NCBI GenBank assembly: GCA_039815825.1
Contig: JBCBYO010000010.1
Coordinates: 40,003-104,002 of the forward strand
Source of the DNA: JBCBDX01 sp039815825
Lineage (GTDB): Bacteria; Pseudomonadota; Alphaproteobacteria; Rhizobiales; Rhizobiaceae
Length of the DNA stretch: 64,000 nucleotides
Reading direction: 5' to 3'
This document shows, one piece after another, positions 1 to 9,985 of this stretch (position 1 is the first letter of the stretch; every line of letters begins with the position of its first letter). The notes beneath the pieces were generated by a model that worked only from the letters and a program-made list of their open reading frames with translations, ran no database searches and had not been told where the DNA came from. The translations under genes and the position numbers were made by a program.

Positions 1-150
1 CAGAACCTCATCCTGTTCGCTTTCGGTCGCGTCATCGTCCCAATTCGGGTTCGATGGTTGATCGAGCTCATCTTCGATGTTTTCTAGGCGCATGACGAGA
101 TATTTGCGCCGTTTTTCAAGCTTTTCACGGTACTTTTCAAAGTCAGCCAT
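1..150 (-). CDS. TraR/DksA-family protein, N-terminal part (cut by window edge)
   Basis: Reading the minus strand from the ATG at 150 gives 50 uninterrupted codons that run off the left edge. The peptide begins MADFEKYREKLEKRRKYLV and continues with an acidic stretch containing NPNWDDDATESEQDEVL. This charged helical start followed by a conserved aspartate/glutamate-rich segment matches the N-terminus of short alphaproteobacterial TraR/DksA-type proteins, which carry a C-terminal zinc finger and act on RNA polymerase. The zinc finger itself would lie outside the window, so the family call rests on the N-terminal pattern only. Confidence 0.6.
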   Translation of the reverse strand, partial: MADFEKYREKLEKRRKYLVMRLENIEDELDQPSNPNWDDDATESEQDEVL

Positions 151-452
151 GCCGTTTCCTCTCTTGTGTTTTCAGGCACTAGCTTAGGCCGGCATTGCCG
201 CTTTCCCTTTGATTCAAGTCAAAACGGTCTCGACTGGGCAGTTCGAGAAATACGGAACCTCCACGCAACGCATTCTCGCCAGAAACATCATCTAACCCGC
301 CTTTATAGGCGAGTATCGGCTCTCTCGGTTTTTCACTCCCGCTGCCGTGAAGATGATGTTCGCCGCGAATTTAAAGACGCTCTTACGATGCACCCTACGC
401 GGCGCGCCAACCGCTTTTTCAGCGATCGGTGGCCCATGCTGAAAGAACTTGG
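151..452. other. Intergenic region with no supported gene
   Basis: About 300 bases separate the minus-strand DksA-like start from the first plus-strand gene. It must hold both divergent promoters. An open frame through it on the plus strand has arginine- and histidine-rich, low-complexity composition and no recognisable motif, so it is not called as a gene. I see no tRNA or hairpin of note. Confidence 0.5.
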
Positions 453-1169
453 ATGACAGCAAATTTTTCTCGCAGAACTTTTTTAGGAATGACGCTCACG
501 AGCGCGCCCACCGCGTGCAGCACAGGATCACGAAGGGAATATGAACCATTCTCAACTGCCCCGACACCTTTGGTGGCAACCGCCGCGCCCTCGATCATGC
601 CGCTCTATTACGGTCCGTTGCCGTTAGAACAATTTCCGGTGCCCGCCGTGCCAGCTGGGGTGGTGCCTGAACGTTATTGGCGAAAACGCGTCATCACCCC
701 ATTTTCCCGTTATGCGCCCGGCACATTGGTTGTCGATCCATACAATTTCTATCTTTATCACCTCCAGCCGGGCGGAACAGCCATGCGTTACGGGATCGGC
801 GTTGGCAAACAAGGCTTTGCTTGGTCCGGCAATGCTGTGGTCCAGTTCAAGCGAGAGTGGCCACGGTGGAAAGCGCCAGCCAGTATGATCGCCCGCCGCC
901 CCGAATTAGAGCCCTATTCGGTCGAAAATGGTGGCATGGACCCTGGTCTGGAAAATCCGTCGGGGGCCCGTGCTCTCTATTTGTATGAAAACGGCGTTGA
1001 TACCCTGTTCCGAATTCACGGTACACCGGAAGCGAACTCAATTGGGCAAGCCGTATCATCTGGTTGCATTAGGATGCTAAACCAGGACGTGATCGATCTT
1101 TACAACAGGGTTGCAAACGGTTCGGCTGTCGTTGTGCTTTCGTCGGCGCCATCATCTGCACTTTTCTGA
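453..1169 (+). CDS. L,D-transpeptidase (YkuD domain), Tat-exported
   Basis: A 238-residue protein of the ErfK/YbiS/YcfS/YnhG type, enzymes that form 3-3 peptidoglycan cross-links or attach proteins to peptidoglycan in the periplasm. The catalytic signature is visible near the C-terminus: His189 in an HGT motif, then SSGCIRM with the nucleophile Cys205. The N-terminus from the ATG at 453 carries a twin-arginine motif (SRRTFLG) followed by a short hydrophobic stretch ending near a Cys, so export by Tat is likely and lipidation is possible but the lipobox is poor. An earlier in-frame ATG at 429 would put eight extra residues before the signal, so 453 is preferred. The natural acceptor cannot be told from sequence. 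Confidence 0.88.
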   Translation: MTANFSRRTFLGMTLTSAPTACSTGSRREYEPFSTAPTPLVATAAPSIMPLYYGPLPLEQFPVPAVPAGVVPERYWRKRVITPFSRYAPGTLVVDPYNFYLYHLQPGGTAMRYGIGVGKQGFAWSGNAVVQFKREWPRWKAPASMIARRPELEPYSVENGGMDPGLENPSGARALYLYENGVDTLFRIHGTPEANSIGQAVSSGCIRMLNQDVIDLYNRVANGSAVVVLSSAPSSALF

Positions 1170-1264
1170 GACCCAGCAAACAAATTTGTTACCGGCAAGA
1201 CGTTGGATCGGTCCCGAATTTCCACTACGTAGGTCAAGAAACTGACCACAAACGGGAAATCCAC

Positions 1265-1927
1265 ATGCCGCGTCAAATCAATATCTCTCGTCGTCATGCA
1301 CTGCGCTTGAGCGCAACTGCTACAGGCTTGGCGTTTTTGCCAAGTCTCGCATCAGCGCAGTCACTGCCGCCTTCCTCAGGTTCTGTTAACATGGAAGAGC
1401 TGTTGGCAGAGAGCGCGCTGCCCGATATGATTAAAGGAAGTTCGGATGCCCCGATCACGATCGTTGAATATGCGTCCATGACGTGTGGGTTCTGCGCCTT
1501 GTTCCACAATGATGTTTGGCCCACAATCAACGAGAAATATGTTGAGACAGGTAAAGTACGGTTTATCGTCAGAGAGTTTCCATTGGATCCACGTGCGGCA
1601 GCTGCTGCGATGTTGGCCCGTTGTGCACCTAACGACTCATATTTTGCGATGGTAGACGTCCTGTTTAAACAACAGACCGCGTGGGCAAGAGCCGAAGATG
1701 CGCGTCCTCCATTGGAAAATATCGCCAAATTGGCTGGTTTTACACAAGAGACGTTTGAAGCGTGCTTGACCGATCAAAAGCTTCTGGATGATGTCAATAC
1801 CGTGCGCGTACGCGGATCGGAGGAATTTGGCGTGAGTTCGACGCCGACATTCTTCATAGACGGTGAAAAATACTCCGGGGTGCTATCGGTTGAGCAAATG
1901 TCAGCCATCATCGATTCAAAACTCTGA
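1265..1927 (+). CDS. DsbA-family thiol:disulfide oxidoreductase, Tat-exported
   Basis: A 220-residue thioredoxin-fold protein. The active site is C74-G-F-C77 within YASMTCGFCALFH, followed by a helical insert and the cis-proline region (VSSTPTFFIDG) near residue 190, as in DsbA/BdbD-like proteins (thioredoxin_4). The N-terminus has a twin-arginine motif (SRRHALRL), a hydrophobic core and an ASA cleavage site near residue 31, so it should act in the periplasm on folding or envelope substrates. It sits directly upstream of smc, an arrangement common in Hyphomicrobiales. Whether it mainly oxidises or isomerises disulfides is not visible. Confidence 0.9.
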   Translation: MPRQINISRRHALRLSATATGLAFLPSLASAQSLPPSSGSVNMEELLAESALPDMIKGSSDAPITIVEYASMTCGFCALFHNDVWPTINEKYVETGKVRFIVREFPLDPRAAAAAMLARCAPNDSYFAMVDVLFKQQTAWARAEDARPPLENIAKLAGFTQETFEACLTDQKLLDDVNTVRVRGSEEFGVSSTPTFFIDGEKYSGVLSVEQMSAIIDSKL

Positions 1928-1990
1928 CCTTCCACGGGTGTGGCAAGGCACACCCTGCTTTGAGCTGTCTAAATCGCGGCGGTGCTTGCC

Positions 1991-4900
1991 ATGAAGTTTG
2001 AAAAGCTCCGCCTGCTCGGCTTTAAATCCTTTGTAGAGCCGACCGAATTCATCATCGAGAAAGGGCTTACAGGTGTTGTCGGCCCCAACGGTTGCGGCAA
2101 ATCAAATCTGGTTGAAGCGCTAAGATGGGTGATGGGCGAAAGCTCATACAAAAACATGCGTGCCTCCGGCATGGAGGATGTGATCTTTTCCGGATCGGCG
2201 AGTCGGCCTTCACGTAACATGGCTGAGGTGGCGCTCTTCCTCGACAACAAGGATCGCACGGCACCAGCCAGTTTCAACGACACAGACGGCCTTCAAGTTG
2301 CTCGACGTATCGAGCGCGATGCTGGCTCGGCGTACAAGATCAACGGCAAGGATGCCCGGGCAAAGGACGTTCAACTTCTCTTTGCCGACCAGTCGACGGG
2401 CGCCCGCTCTCCTTCGATGGTGGGGCAGGGCCGTATTGGTGAGCTGATCCAGGCCAAGCCGCAAGCACGTCGTGCACTTTTGGAAGAGGCGGCTGGCATC
2501 TCCGGTTTGCATTCGCGCCGCCATGAGGCCGAGCTGCGCTTAAGGGCGGCAGAGACCAATCTGGACCGCCTTGATGATGTCATTGCAGAACTGGAAAGCC
2601 AGATTGAAAGCCTAAAGCGGCAGTCCAGACAGGCCAACCGTTTCAAAACATTATCGCGCGATATTCGCTCAGCTGAAGCAATACTCCTACACCTGAAATG
2701 GGCACAGGCAAAAGATTCTGAGGGAGAGGCACAGTCTCTGCTTTCAACAGCAACGGCAGCAGTTGCCGCCAACGCGCAAGCGCAGATGAACGCCGCCAAG
2801 GAGCAAGCTGCGGCGCAGCATCATTTGCCGCCACTACGCCAAAGCGAAGCCGAAGCGGCGGCCGCGTTACAAAGGCTGACAATCGCGCGCGAACAGATCG
2901 ACGCGGAAACGAGGCGTATCGAAGCGCGTCGCCGGGAATATGAAGAGCGCATTGCGCAGTTGGCGCGCGACATCGAACGTGAAGAAACGATGCGCACCGA
3001 AAACGCCGGTTTTCTGGCGGCGTTGGACGAAGAAGAGGCGGACCTGAAAGCCGCTGAAGATGGTTCCGCCGATCGCGCAGCCGACCTGGAAAAAACGCGC
3101 GATGAAAATGCAAAAACGCTGGCACAAAGCGAAGCGTCATTGGCGGAAATAACGGAGTTGCGTGCAGAAACACTCGCGCTTCGAAGTCAATTGGAGCGTC
3201 GCATCCGCGAAGCGACGGAGCGCAAAGCCCGGCTGGAAGCCCAGCACGAAGCGAATACGTCTGATTTGTCTGACGTTGTAGCGCAAATCGCAAAACTTCC
3301 TGATCCCGGCTCAAAAGCTGAGGCGTTGGCCGATGCAGAAGAAAACATCATAGCCGCTGAAGCTGCTGCGCGGGACGCAGAAGCTAATGTGGCGAAAGCG
3401 CGTGAAGAGGAAGTCAAACTCCGTCCGGTTTTGAGCCAGGCACGCGATATTGTCGGTGCACTGGAGACCGAAGCGCGTACAATTGCAAAACTACTCAATG
3501 TCGAAGCGACAGACCTTTTTGTGCCAATCGTTGAAAGTTTTAAGGTCGCCAAAGGTTATGAGACTGCGCTCGGCGCTGCGTTGGGCGATGATTTGGAGGT
3601 GCCTGCAGATGCCGCTTCGCCGGTTTTCTGGGCCGGTACATCGGATGGAGCTACCGATCCTGAATTACCTGCAAGTGTGGATGCACTTTCCAAATTTGTA
3701 ACAGGCGCTGACACGATCGCCCGACGTTTGGCGCAAATTGGCGTGGTATCCGACGAAGCAGAAGGTGATCGTCTAAGCAGCGAACTTTCGGTCGGACAAC
3801 GACTTGTGACGAAAGAAGGGGCGCTTTGGCGTTGGGACGGTTACCGCGCAAAAGCTGATGCGCCATCGGCTGCAGCACTGCGTTTGGCGCAGAAAAATCG
3901 ACTAGCTGAACTAGACGCCGAGATTGTCGCTGCCACAAAAGCAAAGACCGAAGCACACAACACGGTCATCGCGGCTGAAGCTGCAACAAGCGAAGCGCAA
4001 AAAGGTGAAGCCGATGCGCGAAATCATGTGCGTGATGCTCAAGCCAAAGCACAAAGCGCACGTCAGGATTTAGCGGCTGCAGAACGAGCCACCGGTGAAC
4101 TATCACGTAAACGCGCAGTGCTGGAAGAAGCAGAGCAGCGGCTTCTAGCCGACTTAAGCGAAAATACGGCGGTCTTGACGGAAGCACAGTCGGCCCTCGA
4201 CGCTGAGCCGGAGCGCGAGACTTACGATGCCCGCATAAATGAAGCGCAGACGCGTGTGGCGCAAGACCGGGCAAAAGCGGCGGAAGCACGCGCCGCATTC
4301 GAGGGTATCTCACGCGAGCGCGAGCAACGGCTTAAACGCCTTGAAGCGATTGGTCGTGAGCGCCAGAACTGGGTGCGCCGCGGTGAAAATGCCGTCGCGC
4401 AAATCGAAACGCTTTCCACTCGCAAGACGGATACCGAACAGGCGCTGGACCTTATCTCTGGTGCGCCGGAGGATTTGGAGATCAAGCGGCGTGATTTGAT
4501 CCGCGAAATTGAAAAGGCTGAGGCCAATCGCCGACAGGCTGCCGATGACCTGGCAAAGGCGGAAGCTGCCGCGCGCGAAGCCGACAAGACCGCCAATGAA
4601 GCGGTCAGTGAGTTAGCGCAAACCCGTGAAGGGCGCGCACGGGCCGAAGAACGCTTGCTGGCGCTAACTGCCCGGCGCGAAGATGTGGAGGCCCGCATTC
4701 GCGAAGTGTTGCAATGCCAGCCTCACCAAGCGTTGGCCAAAGCGGAGTTGGAAGACGGTGCAAAACTGCCAGATCTGGAACCAACGGAGAAACGCCTTGA
4801 GCGCCTCAAGATAGAACGCGAGCGCCTCGGTGCCGTGAACCTTCGCGCAGAAGAAGAGCAAGCTGAACTCATCGAACGGCTCGATACGATTGTGTCGGAA

Positions 4901-5452
4901 CGTGACGATGTGATTGCGGCTATTTCGGAACTGCGCGGTGGCATTTCCGGTCTCAATAAAGAAGGTCGTGAGCGCCTCCTTTCAGCGTTTGAAGATGTAC
5001 AAACGCATTTTACCAAGCTGTTCACTCACCTGTTTGGCGGCGGCACGGCAGAGTTACAACTCATCGAAAGCGATGATCCGCTTGAAGCGGGGCTTGAGAT
5101 TGTTGCCCGTCCGCCCGGTAAAAAGCCGCAAACAATGACGCTTCTTTCGGGCGGTGAGCAGGCTCTAACCGCCATGGCGCTGATCTTCGCGGTGTTTTTG
5201 ACCAACCCAGCGCCAATCTGTGTACTCGATGAGGTCGATGCGCCGCTCGACGACTACAACGTAGAGCGGTTCTGCGATCTGATGGATGAGATGACCCGGC
5301 AGACCGACACGCGCTTTGTAATCATTACGCATAACCCGATCACAATGGCGCGGATGGATCGTCTTTTTGGCGTTACGATGGCCGAACAGGGCGTCTCCCA
5401 ACTGGTATCTGTCGACTTGCATCGTGCTGAAGAGCTACGCGAAGCCAGCTAG
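1991..5452 (+). CDS. smc: Chromosome segregation protein SMC
   Basis: A 1153-residue SMC ATPase that, with ScpA/ScpB, organises and helps segregate the chromosome. The N-terminal head shows the Walker A GPNGCGKS and a Q-loop region (AEVALFLDN). Two long coiled-coil arms rich in Ala, Glu and Arg flank a hinge around residues 490-620 that contains the VESFKVAKGYE and ALGAALGDDLEVP segments typical of alphaproteobacterial SMC. The C-terminal head has the signature LLSGGEQALTAMAL and Walker B ICVLDEVDAPLDD. The ATG at 1991 starts MKFEKLRLLGFKSFVEP, the usual family start; a GTG nine bases upstream is in frame but would add residues before the family start. Confidence 0.97.
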   Translation: MKFEKLRLLGFKSFVEPTEFIIEKGLTGVVGPNGCGKSNLVEALRWVMGESSYKNMRASGMEDVIFSGSASRPSRNMAEVALFLDNKDRTAPASFNDTDGLQVARRIERDAGSAYKINGKDARAKDVQLLFADQSTGARSPSMVGQGRIGELIQAKPQARRALLEEAAGISGLHSRRHEAELRLRAAETNLDRLDDVIAELESQIESLKRQSRQANRFKTLSRDIRSAEAILLHLKWAQAKDSEGEAQSLLSTATAAVAANAQAQMNAAKEQAAAQHHLPPLRQSEAEAAAALQRLTIAREQIDAETRRIEARRREYEERIAQLARDIEREETMRTENAGFLAALDEEEADLKAAEDGSADRAADLEKTRDENAKTLAQSEASLAEITELRAETLALRSQLERRIREATERKARLEAQHEANTSDLSDVVAQIAKLPDPGSKAEALADAEENIIAAEAAARDAEANVAKAREEEVKLRPVLSQARDIVGALETEARTIAKLLNVEATDLFVPIVESFKVAKGYETALGAALGDDLEVPADAASPVFWAGTSDGATDPELPASVDALSKFVTGADTIARRLAQIGVVSDEAEGDRLSSELSVGQRLVTKEGALWRWDGYRAKADAPSAAALRLAQKNRLAELDAEIVAATKAKTEAHNTVIAAEAATSEAQKGEADARNHVRDAQAKAQSARQDLAAAERATGELSRKRAVLEEAEQRLLADLSENTAVLTEAQSALDAEPERETYDARINEAQTRVAQDRAKAAEARAAFEGISREREQRLKRLEAIGRERQNWVRRGENAVAQIETLSTRKTDTEQALDLISGAPEDLEIKRRDLIREIEKAEANRRQAADDLAKAEAAAREADKTANEAVSELAQTREGRARAEERLLALTARREDVEARIREVLQCQPHQALAKAELEDGAKLPDLEPTEKRLERLKIERERLGAVNLRAEEEQAELIERLDTIVSERDDVIAAISELRGGISGLNKEGRERLLSAFEDVQTHFTKLFTHLFGGGTAELQLIESDDPLEAGLEIVARPPGKKPQTMTLLSGGEQALTAMALIFAVFLTNPAPICVLDEVDAPLDDYNVERFCDLMDEMTRQTDTRFVIITHNPITMARMDRLFGVTMAEQGVSQLVSVDLHRAEELREAS

Positions 5453-5526
5453 ACTTCGGCGGTCATGCGCGATAGCCCCTAAATTACGATTGAGTACGGT
5501 GGCTCCAAACCACCAAGGGCTGTGTG

Positions 5527-8193
5527 ATGCTGGATACAACAGATAAGCATATTTTTTCATTTGGACGCGGCAAGGCGGATCCCTGCGTCGATGATCTACA
5601 CCGTTTGGGTGGCAAAGGCGCCAACCTTGCCGAGATGAGCCGAATTGGATTGCCGGTACCGCCCGGATTTACGATCTCCACGGACATGTGCTTGGCGTTC
5701 TTCAAGAACGGTCGCCAGATGCCCGATGATCTGCGCGAGGATATCAAGGCTGCGGTTGCCCATCTGGAAACCGTCACCAAACAGAAGCTCGGTGACCTGG
5801 AGAACCCGCTTCTCGTCTCGGTACGTTCGGGTGCACAGGTCTCCATGCCCGGCATGATGGATACCGTTCTCAATTTGGGTCTGAATGATGAAACGGTGGA
5901 GGCCTTGGCCCGACGCACTAATGATCCGCGTTTCGCTTACGATACCTACCGTCGCTTCATCCAAATGTACGCGACTGTTGTCATTGGTGTCCCGCATTCC
6001 TTGTTTGAGGAACGGTTGGAAACGGCGCGGGAAAGAGCCGGTGTCGAAAGGGATCAGGATCTTGGGGTCGAAGACCTGCAAAAGCTGATTACCGGCTATC
6101 TGATCGACATTGAAGCGGACATGGACGATCCGTTCCCGCAAGATCCATATGAGCAATTGTGGGGTGCAATTGAAGCTGTGTTTGCCAGCTGGCGTAATCC
6201 CCGCGCGCTTACATATCGTGCACTGCACGCAATTCCTGATGATTGGGGAACCGCCGTCACCGTTCAAATGATGGTCTTTGGGAACTCAGGCATGGAGTCG
6301 GCCACGGGCGTAGCTTTCACACGCGATCCGTCCACCGGGGAAAAGCGGTTTTTTGGCGAGTATCTCTTAAACGCGCAAGGCGAAGACATTGTTGCCGGCA
6401 CCCGAACACCGGATCCGTTGGCACCCGATCCAAATTCCAAACGCCGTTCAATGCGCGAAACACTGCCGCATTCCTTCAGTCAGCTTCAGCAATTGGCGAC
6501 CATGCTTGAAGAGCATTTCGGTGACATGCAAGATGTTGAGTTCACAATCGACAATGGCTCCTTGTGGATCTTACAAACTCGGAGCGGCAAACGCACAGTC
6601 ACCGCTGGCATTCGTATTGCGGTAGATTTGGCCAAGGAAAAACTGATCTCGAAGTCCGAGGCTGTTTTGCGGGTTGATCCGGCATCAGTCGATCAGCTGA
6701 TCCACCCAATGGTCGACCCCAACGCGCCGCGCAAACGCCTGGGCTCAGGTTTGCCGGCATCGCCCGGCGCGGCAACCGGCGCGGTCGTTTTCACCGCCGA
6801 CGCGGCTGTTGAAGCGGCTGAAAAAGGCCAGGACATTATCCTCCTGCGCCCGGAGACAAGCCCTGACGACATTCATGGTATGGTAGCAGCGCGGGGCATT
6901 GTTACATCGCGCGGTGGCATGACGTCACACGCGGCTGTGGTCGCAAGAGGTATGGGCCGGCCGTGTATTACGAGCGTGAACAGCCTGCATATCGACCATG
7001 ATGCCAAGGTAGCGCGCTTCGGGAAGATGGTGGTCCATGAAGGGGAGATGGTCACCGTTGACGGCAGCGCTGGCGATGTCTTGCTGGGTAAGGTGCCCAC
7101 GATACAGCGGGAGGTCTCTGGCGATTTTGCGACGCTATTAGGCTGGGCCGATGAAATTCGTCGGATGAAGGTGCGCGCCAATGTCGACAAGGCAGGCGAC
7201 GCTGAGATAGCCCGTAGTTTCGGTGCCGAGGGCATCGGTCTTTGCAGAACCGAAAACATGCTCACCAGCGACCTTGCCGTTCACCTGATGCGCCGGGTGA
7301 TTATGTCCGACAGCGAGAGGGATCGCCGCACAATTCTCGATGAGCTCCTACCATTGCAACGTGCAGCGCTTGTCGATTTGTTTGAACATATGCCTGGACA
7401 ACCGGTTTGCGTGCGCCTCCTTGATCCGCCACTTGAGGAATTTCTGCCACGCGATGCCGATAAGCTGGTTTCTTTTGCAAAAAAAGTGAAACGGGACGTC
7501 GACGATGTTCTTTTACGTGCCGAGGAGCTCAAAGAGCTTAACCCGATGCTTGGGAACCGCGGCGTTCGGTTAGCCATATGCTATCCGGAAATAGCCGAAA
7601 TGCAGACACGCGCGATCATAGAGGCGGCCATTGAAGCGGGCCAGAAAAGCGGCGCTCCGGTGGTCCCTGAAATTGTGGTTCCTCTCGTTTCACACTTTAA
7701 AGAACTACGCTATTTACGAGACAAGCTGGCAGATGCCGCCGCCGATGTTACGCGTCGCCATAAAGCAAAGATCCGTTACTTGGTCGGATGTATTGTAGAA
7801 GTTCCCCGGGCTGCAATTCGCGCTGATCTGATCTCAGGCGCTGCGGATTTCTTCTCATTCGGGACCAACGACCTGACCCAGACAACGCTCGGAATTTCTC
7901 GCGATGATGCGTCACACTTCCTGTCAAAATACCTGCAGCTTGGGCTGATCGACCACGACCCTTTTATTACGCTGGATCGTGACGGCGTCGGCGAAGTGAT
8001 TTCCCAAGCGATAGAAAAAGGACGTCAGGCCAACCCTTCATTATTGCTGGGTGTAACCGGGGAGCATGGCGGTGACCCCAAATCGATCCGCTACTTTGAA
8101 GAGTTGGGCATCGACTATGTGTCATGTTCGCCCTACCGCATCCCGGTTGCGCGCTTGGCTGCGGCGCAAGCAACAGTGCGAAACGGAGGCTAG
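5527..8193 (+). CDS. ppdK: Pyruvate, phosphate dikinase
   Basis: An 888-residue enzyme interconverting pyruvate + ATP + Pi with phosphoenolpyruvate + AMP + PPi, in the cytoplasm. The N-terminal ATP-grasp domain includes GGKGANLAEM and VRSGAQVSMPGMMDTVLNLG. The swivelling phosphohistidine domain has the GGMTSHAAVVARGMG motif with the catalytic His. The C-terminal PEP/pyruvate-binding barrel ends with LLGVTGEHGGDP and the acid/base Cys in DYVSCSPYRIPVARLAAAQ. Length is normal. A GTG lies immediately before the ATG at 5527. It follows smc by 74 bases, a common alphaproteobacterial order, and overlaps the ribosome-binding site of the following gene. Confidence 0.97.
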   Translation: MLDTTDKHIFSFGRGKADPCVDDLHRLGGKGANLAEMSRIGLPVPPGFTISTDMCLAFFKNGRQMPDDLREDIKAAVAHLETVTKQKLGDLENPLLVSVRSGAQVSMPGMMDTVLNLGLNDETVEALARRTNDPRFAYDTYRRFIQMYATVVIGVPHSLFEERLETARERAGVERDQDLGVEDLQKLITGYLIDIEADMDDPFPQDPYEQLWGAIEAVFASWRNPRALTYRALHAIPDDWGTAVTVQMMVFGNSGMESATGVAFTRDPSTGEKRFFGEYLLNAQGEDIVAGTRTPDPLAPDPNSKRRSMRETLPHSFSQLQQLATMLEEHFGDMQDVEFTIDNGSLWILQTRSGKRTVTAGIRIAVDLAKEKLISKSEAVLRVDPASVDQLIHPMVDPNAPRKRLGSGLPASPGAATGAVVFTADAAVEAAEKGQDIILLRPETSPDDIHGMVAARGIVTSRGGMTSHAAVVARGMGRPCITSVNSLHIDHDAKVARFGKMVVHEGEMVTVDGSAGDVLLGKVPTIQREVSGDFATLLGWADEIRRMKVRANVDKAGDAEIARSFGAEGIGLCRTENMLTSDLAVHLMRRVIMSDSERDRRTILDELLPLQRAALVDLFEHMPGQPVCVRLLDPPLEEFLPRDADKLVSFAKKVKRDVDDVLLRAEELKELNPMLGNRGVRLAICYPEIAEMQTRAIIEAAIEAGQKSGAPVVPEIVVPLVSHFKELRYLRDKLADAAADVTRRHKAKIRYLVGCIVEVPRAAIRADLISGAADFFSFGTNDLTQTTLGISRDDASHFLSKYLQLGLIDHDPFITLDRDGVGEVISQAIEKGRQANPSLLLGVTGEHGGDPKSIRYFEELGIDYVSCSPYRIPVARLAAAQATVRNGG

Positions 8194-8199
8194 AAATCT

Positions 8200-8970
8200 G
8201 TGCGCACCGTACGTGATTTGCCGGAGCGTCGACAGTCGCTGACAGCTACCATCGCCCTTCGGGTCGCATTGTTCACACCTGTTTTTGCCTTGATCAGCAT
8301 CGTCTCTCATCGCGCCGGAATGATCGACACAGTCGCCTTCGGCAATTTGATAGTAGCGACCGTTGCCTTGGCGTTTCTTTCAGCGTTGTTGATTTTGATT
8401 GGGCTCATCCGGCTTTGGACATTTGGGAAAAAAGGTGGACGACGCCTCATAGCGGCGATCATTGCACTGACTTTTGTTGCTTACCCCTTGGGTATTGCCG
8501 GGTTCCAATTCGTCCGGTACCCACAACAGATCGATGTAAGCACCAACCTCGTTAACCCACCGGTCTTTCGCGACGAGGTCGCCGAACTAGGTGCCGGCTC
8601 GACAGTAATTGTTGCAGGAACCTTGCCTAACGGCTACCCCGACTTAATCGGCCGACGCTACAACGCGCCAGCCGATACCATTCAGCAGACGCTACAAGAG
8701 ACCGGCACTGCTCTTGGATGGCGCTACCAGCGCACCGTCGGGCGTGTGGGTGCTGATGATGCCATTACGTTGGAGTTTTCCGCCTCGACCCTCATATTAG
8801 CGCTGCCCAGTGACATTGTGGTTCGTATGTTGGACGAAGGCGATACCACCCTGGTGGATGTTCGCTCAAAATGGCGCTTTTTCGACCATGACTTGGGCGC
8901 AAACGCCCGGGCGATTGAGCGCTATTTGGATGCGTTAGACTTCGCTCTGATCGGGGTTGCGCAGCCCTAG
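8200..8970 (+). CDS. DUF1499 family membrane protein
   Basis: A 256-residue protein beginning with a GTG preceded by AACGGAGG, which lies inside the end of ppdK, so the two are probably co-transcribed. Residues 20-110 hold about three hydrophobic segments. The rest is a soluble domain containing VVRMLDEGDTTLVDVRSKWRFFDHDLGANARAIERYL, in parts matching DUF1499, where a conserved region of the kind VRS-S-x-D-G-N-R-ARI is typical. The function of DUF1499 proteins is not established. It is an integral membrane protein by appearance; no catalytic residues can be named. Confidence 0.75.
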   Translation: MRTVRDLPERRQSLTATIALRVALFTPVFALISIVSHRAGMIDTVAFGNLIVATVALAFLSALLILIGLIRLWTFGKKGGRRLIAAIIALTFVAYPLGIAGFQFVRYPQQIDVSTNLVNPPVFRDEVAELGAGSTVIVAGTLPNGYPDLIGRRYNAPADTIQQTLQETGTALGWRYQRTVGRVGADDAITLEFSASTLILALPSDIVVRMLDEGDTTLVDVRSKWRFFDHDLGANARAIERYLDALDFALIGVAQP

Positions 8971-8971
8971 A

Positions 8972-9883
8972 TCAGACCGGCTCGAAGGTCCCTTGTAGGG
9001 ACGGCGGTCCTTCAGTGCGTACCGCGTTGCGCGCAACCAAATCTTCCAAATGCGCAAGCACTGACAGCGCTGCCGCACCGTGCAATCTAGGATCGGTGTC
9101 CCGATAAATATTGGCGACCATCGAGACGATGGTTCGGTCACCTTTGCTAATCCGCTCTAATATGGCTCGTTCGCGCATCTTTCGATGGCCGCGCAAACCG
9201 CGCAGAAATGCGTCCGGGTTTTCAACAGGTCCGCCGTGGCCCGGAAAATATCGCTGATGCCCAAGACCTTCGAGCTTATCCAACGATCCCATATAGTCCG
9301 CCATGGCACCATCGGGCGGCGCGACGATGCTGGTTGCCCAAGCCATCACATGGTCTGCCGAGAAAAGTGTCTCTTCCCCAACAAGTTCAAAAGCCAAATG
9401 GTTGGCGCAATGGCCCGGTGTCTCGATGGCCTTGATGGTCCAACCATCGCCGTCGACGATTTGACCCTCTGTCAGCTCGGTGTCGGGAACGTGCCCATGG
9501 TCGGCCGCGGCATCCAACGGATTGACTTCGCCAATGTTCAAGGGCCGCGCCGAACGATGGACGCCCGCGCCAACGATCATTGCGCCGGTCAACTCTTTGA
9601 GCTTTTTTGCCAGCGGTGAATGGTCTGCATGCGTATGGCTGACAAAGATGTGCGAAACAGGCCGGGCTCCAACGGCGTTGATAAGGGCGGCTAGATGGGT
9701 TTCATCTAGTGGACCCGGATCGATAACGGCAAGCGTGTCAGTTCCAACCAAATAGCTGTTGGTTCCAAAAAAGGTAAACGCTGACGGATTATTGCAAGTC
9801 ACACGCGTCACCTTGGGCGCAACGACGACAGGTACACCATAGTTGGGTTCAAAAACCTGCGAAAAGCGTGGATTGGTAGACAA
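8972..9883 (-). CDS. MBL-fold metallo-hydrolase
   Basis: A 303-residue metallo-beta-lactamase-fold hydrolase. The metal-binding motif HTHADHSPL is visible near residue 85, with further ligands in ETPGHCANHLAF and in FSADHVMAW, and the C-terminal region RYFPGHGGPVENP followed by a winged-helix-like tail (REAILERISKG-type) resembling LACTB2-like proteins. The frame is open far upstream and into bioY, but there is no ATG; the TTG at 9883 (CAA on the plus strand) gives MSTNPRFSQVFEPNYG, matching the family start, with AAAGG upstream. It is divergent from bioY. The substrate is unknown. Confidence 0.85.
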   Translation of the reverse strand: MSTNPRFSQVFEPNYGVPVVVAPKVTRVTCNNPSAFTFFGTNSYLVGTDTLAVIDPGPLDETHLAALINAVGARPVSHIFVSHTHADHSPLAKKLKELTGAMIVGAGVHRSARPLNIGEVNPLDAAADHGHVPDTELTEGQIVDGDGWTIKAIETPGHCANHLAFELVGEETLFSADHVMAWATSIVAPPDGAMADYMGSLDKLEGLGHQRYFPGHGGPVENPDAFLRGLRGHRKMRERAILERISKGDRTIVSMVANIYRDTDPRLHGAAALSVLAHLEDLVARNAVRTEGPPSLQGTFEPV

Positions 9884-9985
9884 TAGCGCTGCCTTTGTGA
9901 CCTGTTGCAACTTGCTGACTGAGAGGCACGTCGTTATACGCCCCGGAACGCGCAGAAAAGCGCCTTTATGCAAGAGGAACAAAAA

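Noticed and set aside
166..456. Open frame of 96 codons on the plus strand ahead of the L,D-transpeptidase gene
   Set aside because: Composition is Arg/His-rich with no motif, it runs into the start of the transpeptidase gene, and it occupies the region needed for divergent promoters.
2643..3314. Long minus-strand open frame (223 codons) inside smc
   Set aside because: It is the antisense shadow of the coiled-coil coding region, has Arg/Phe/Pro-rich unnatural composition and no ribosome-binding site.
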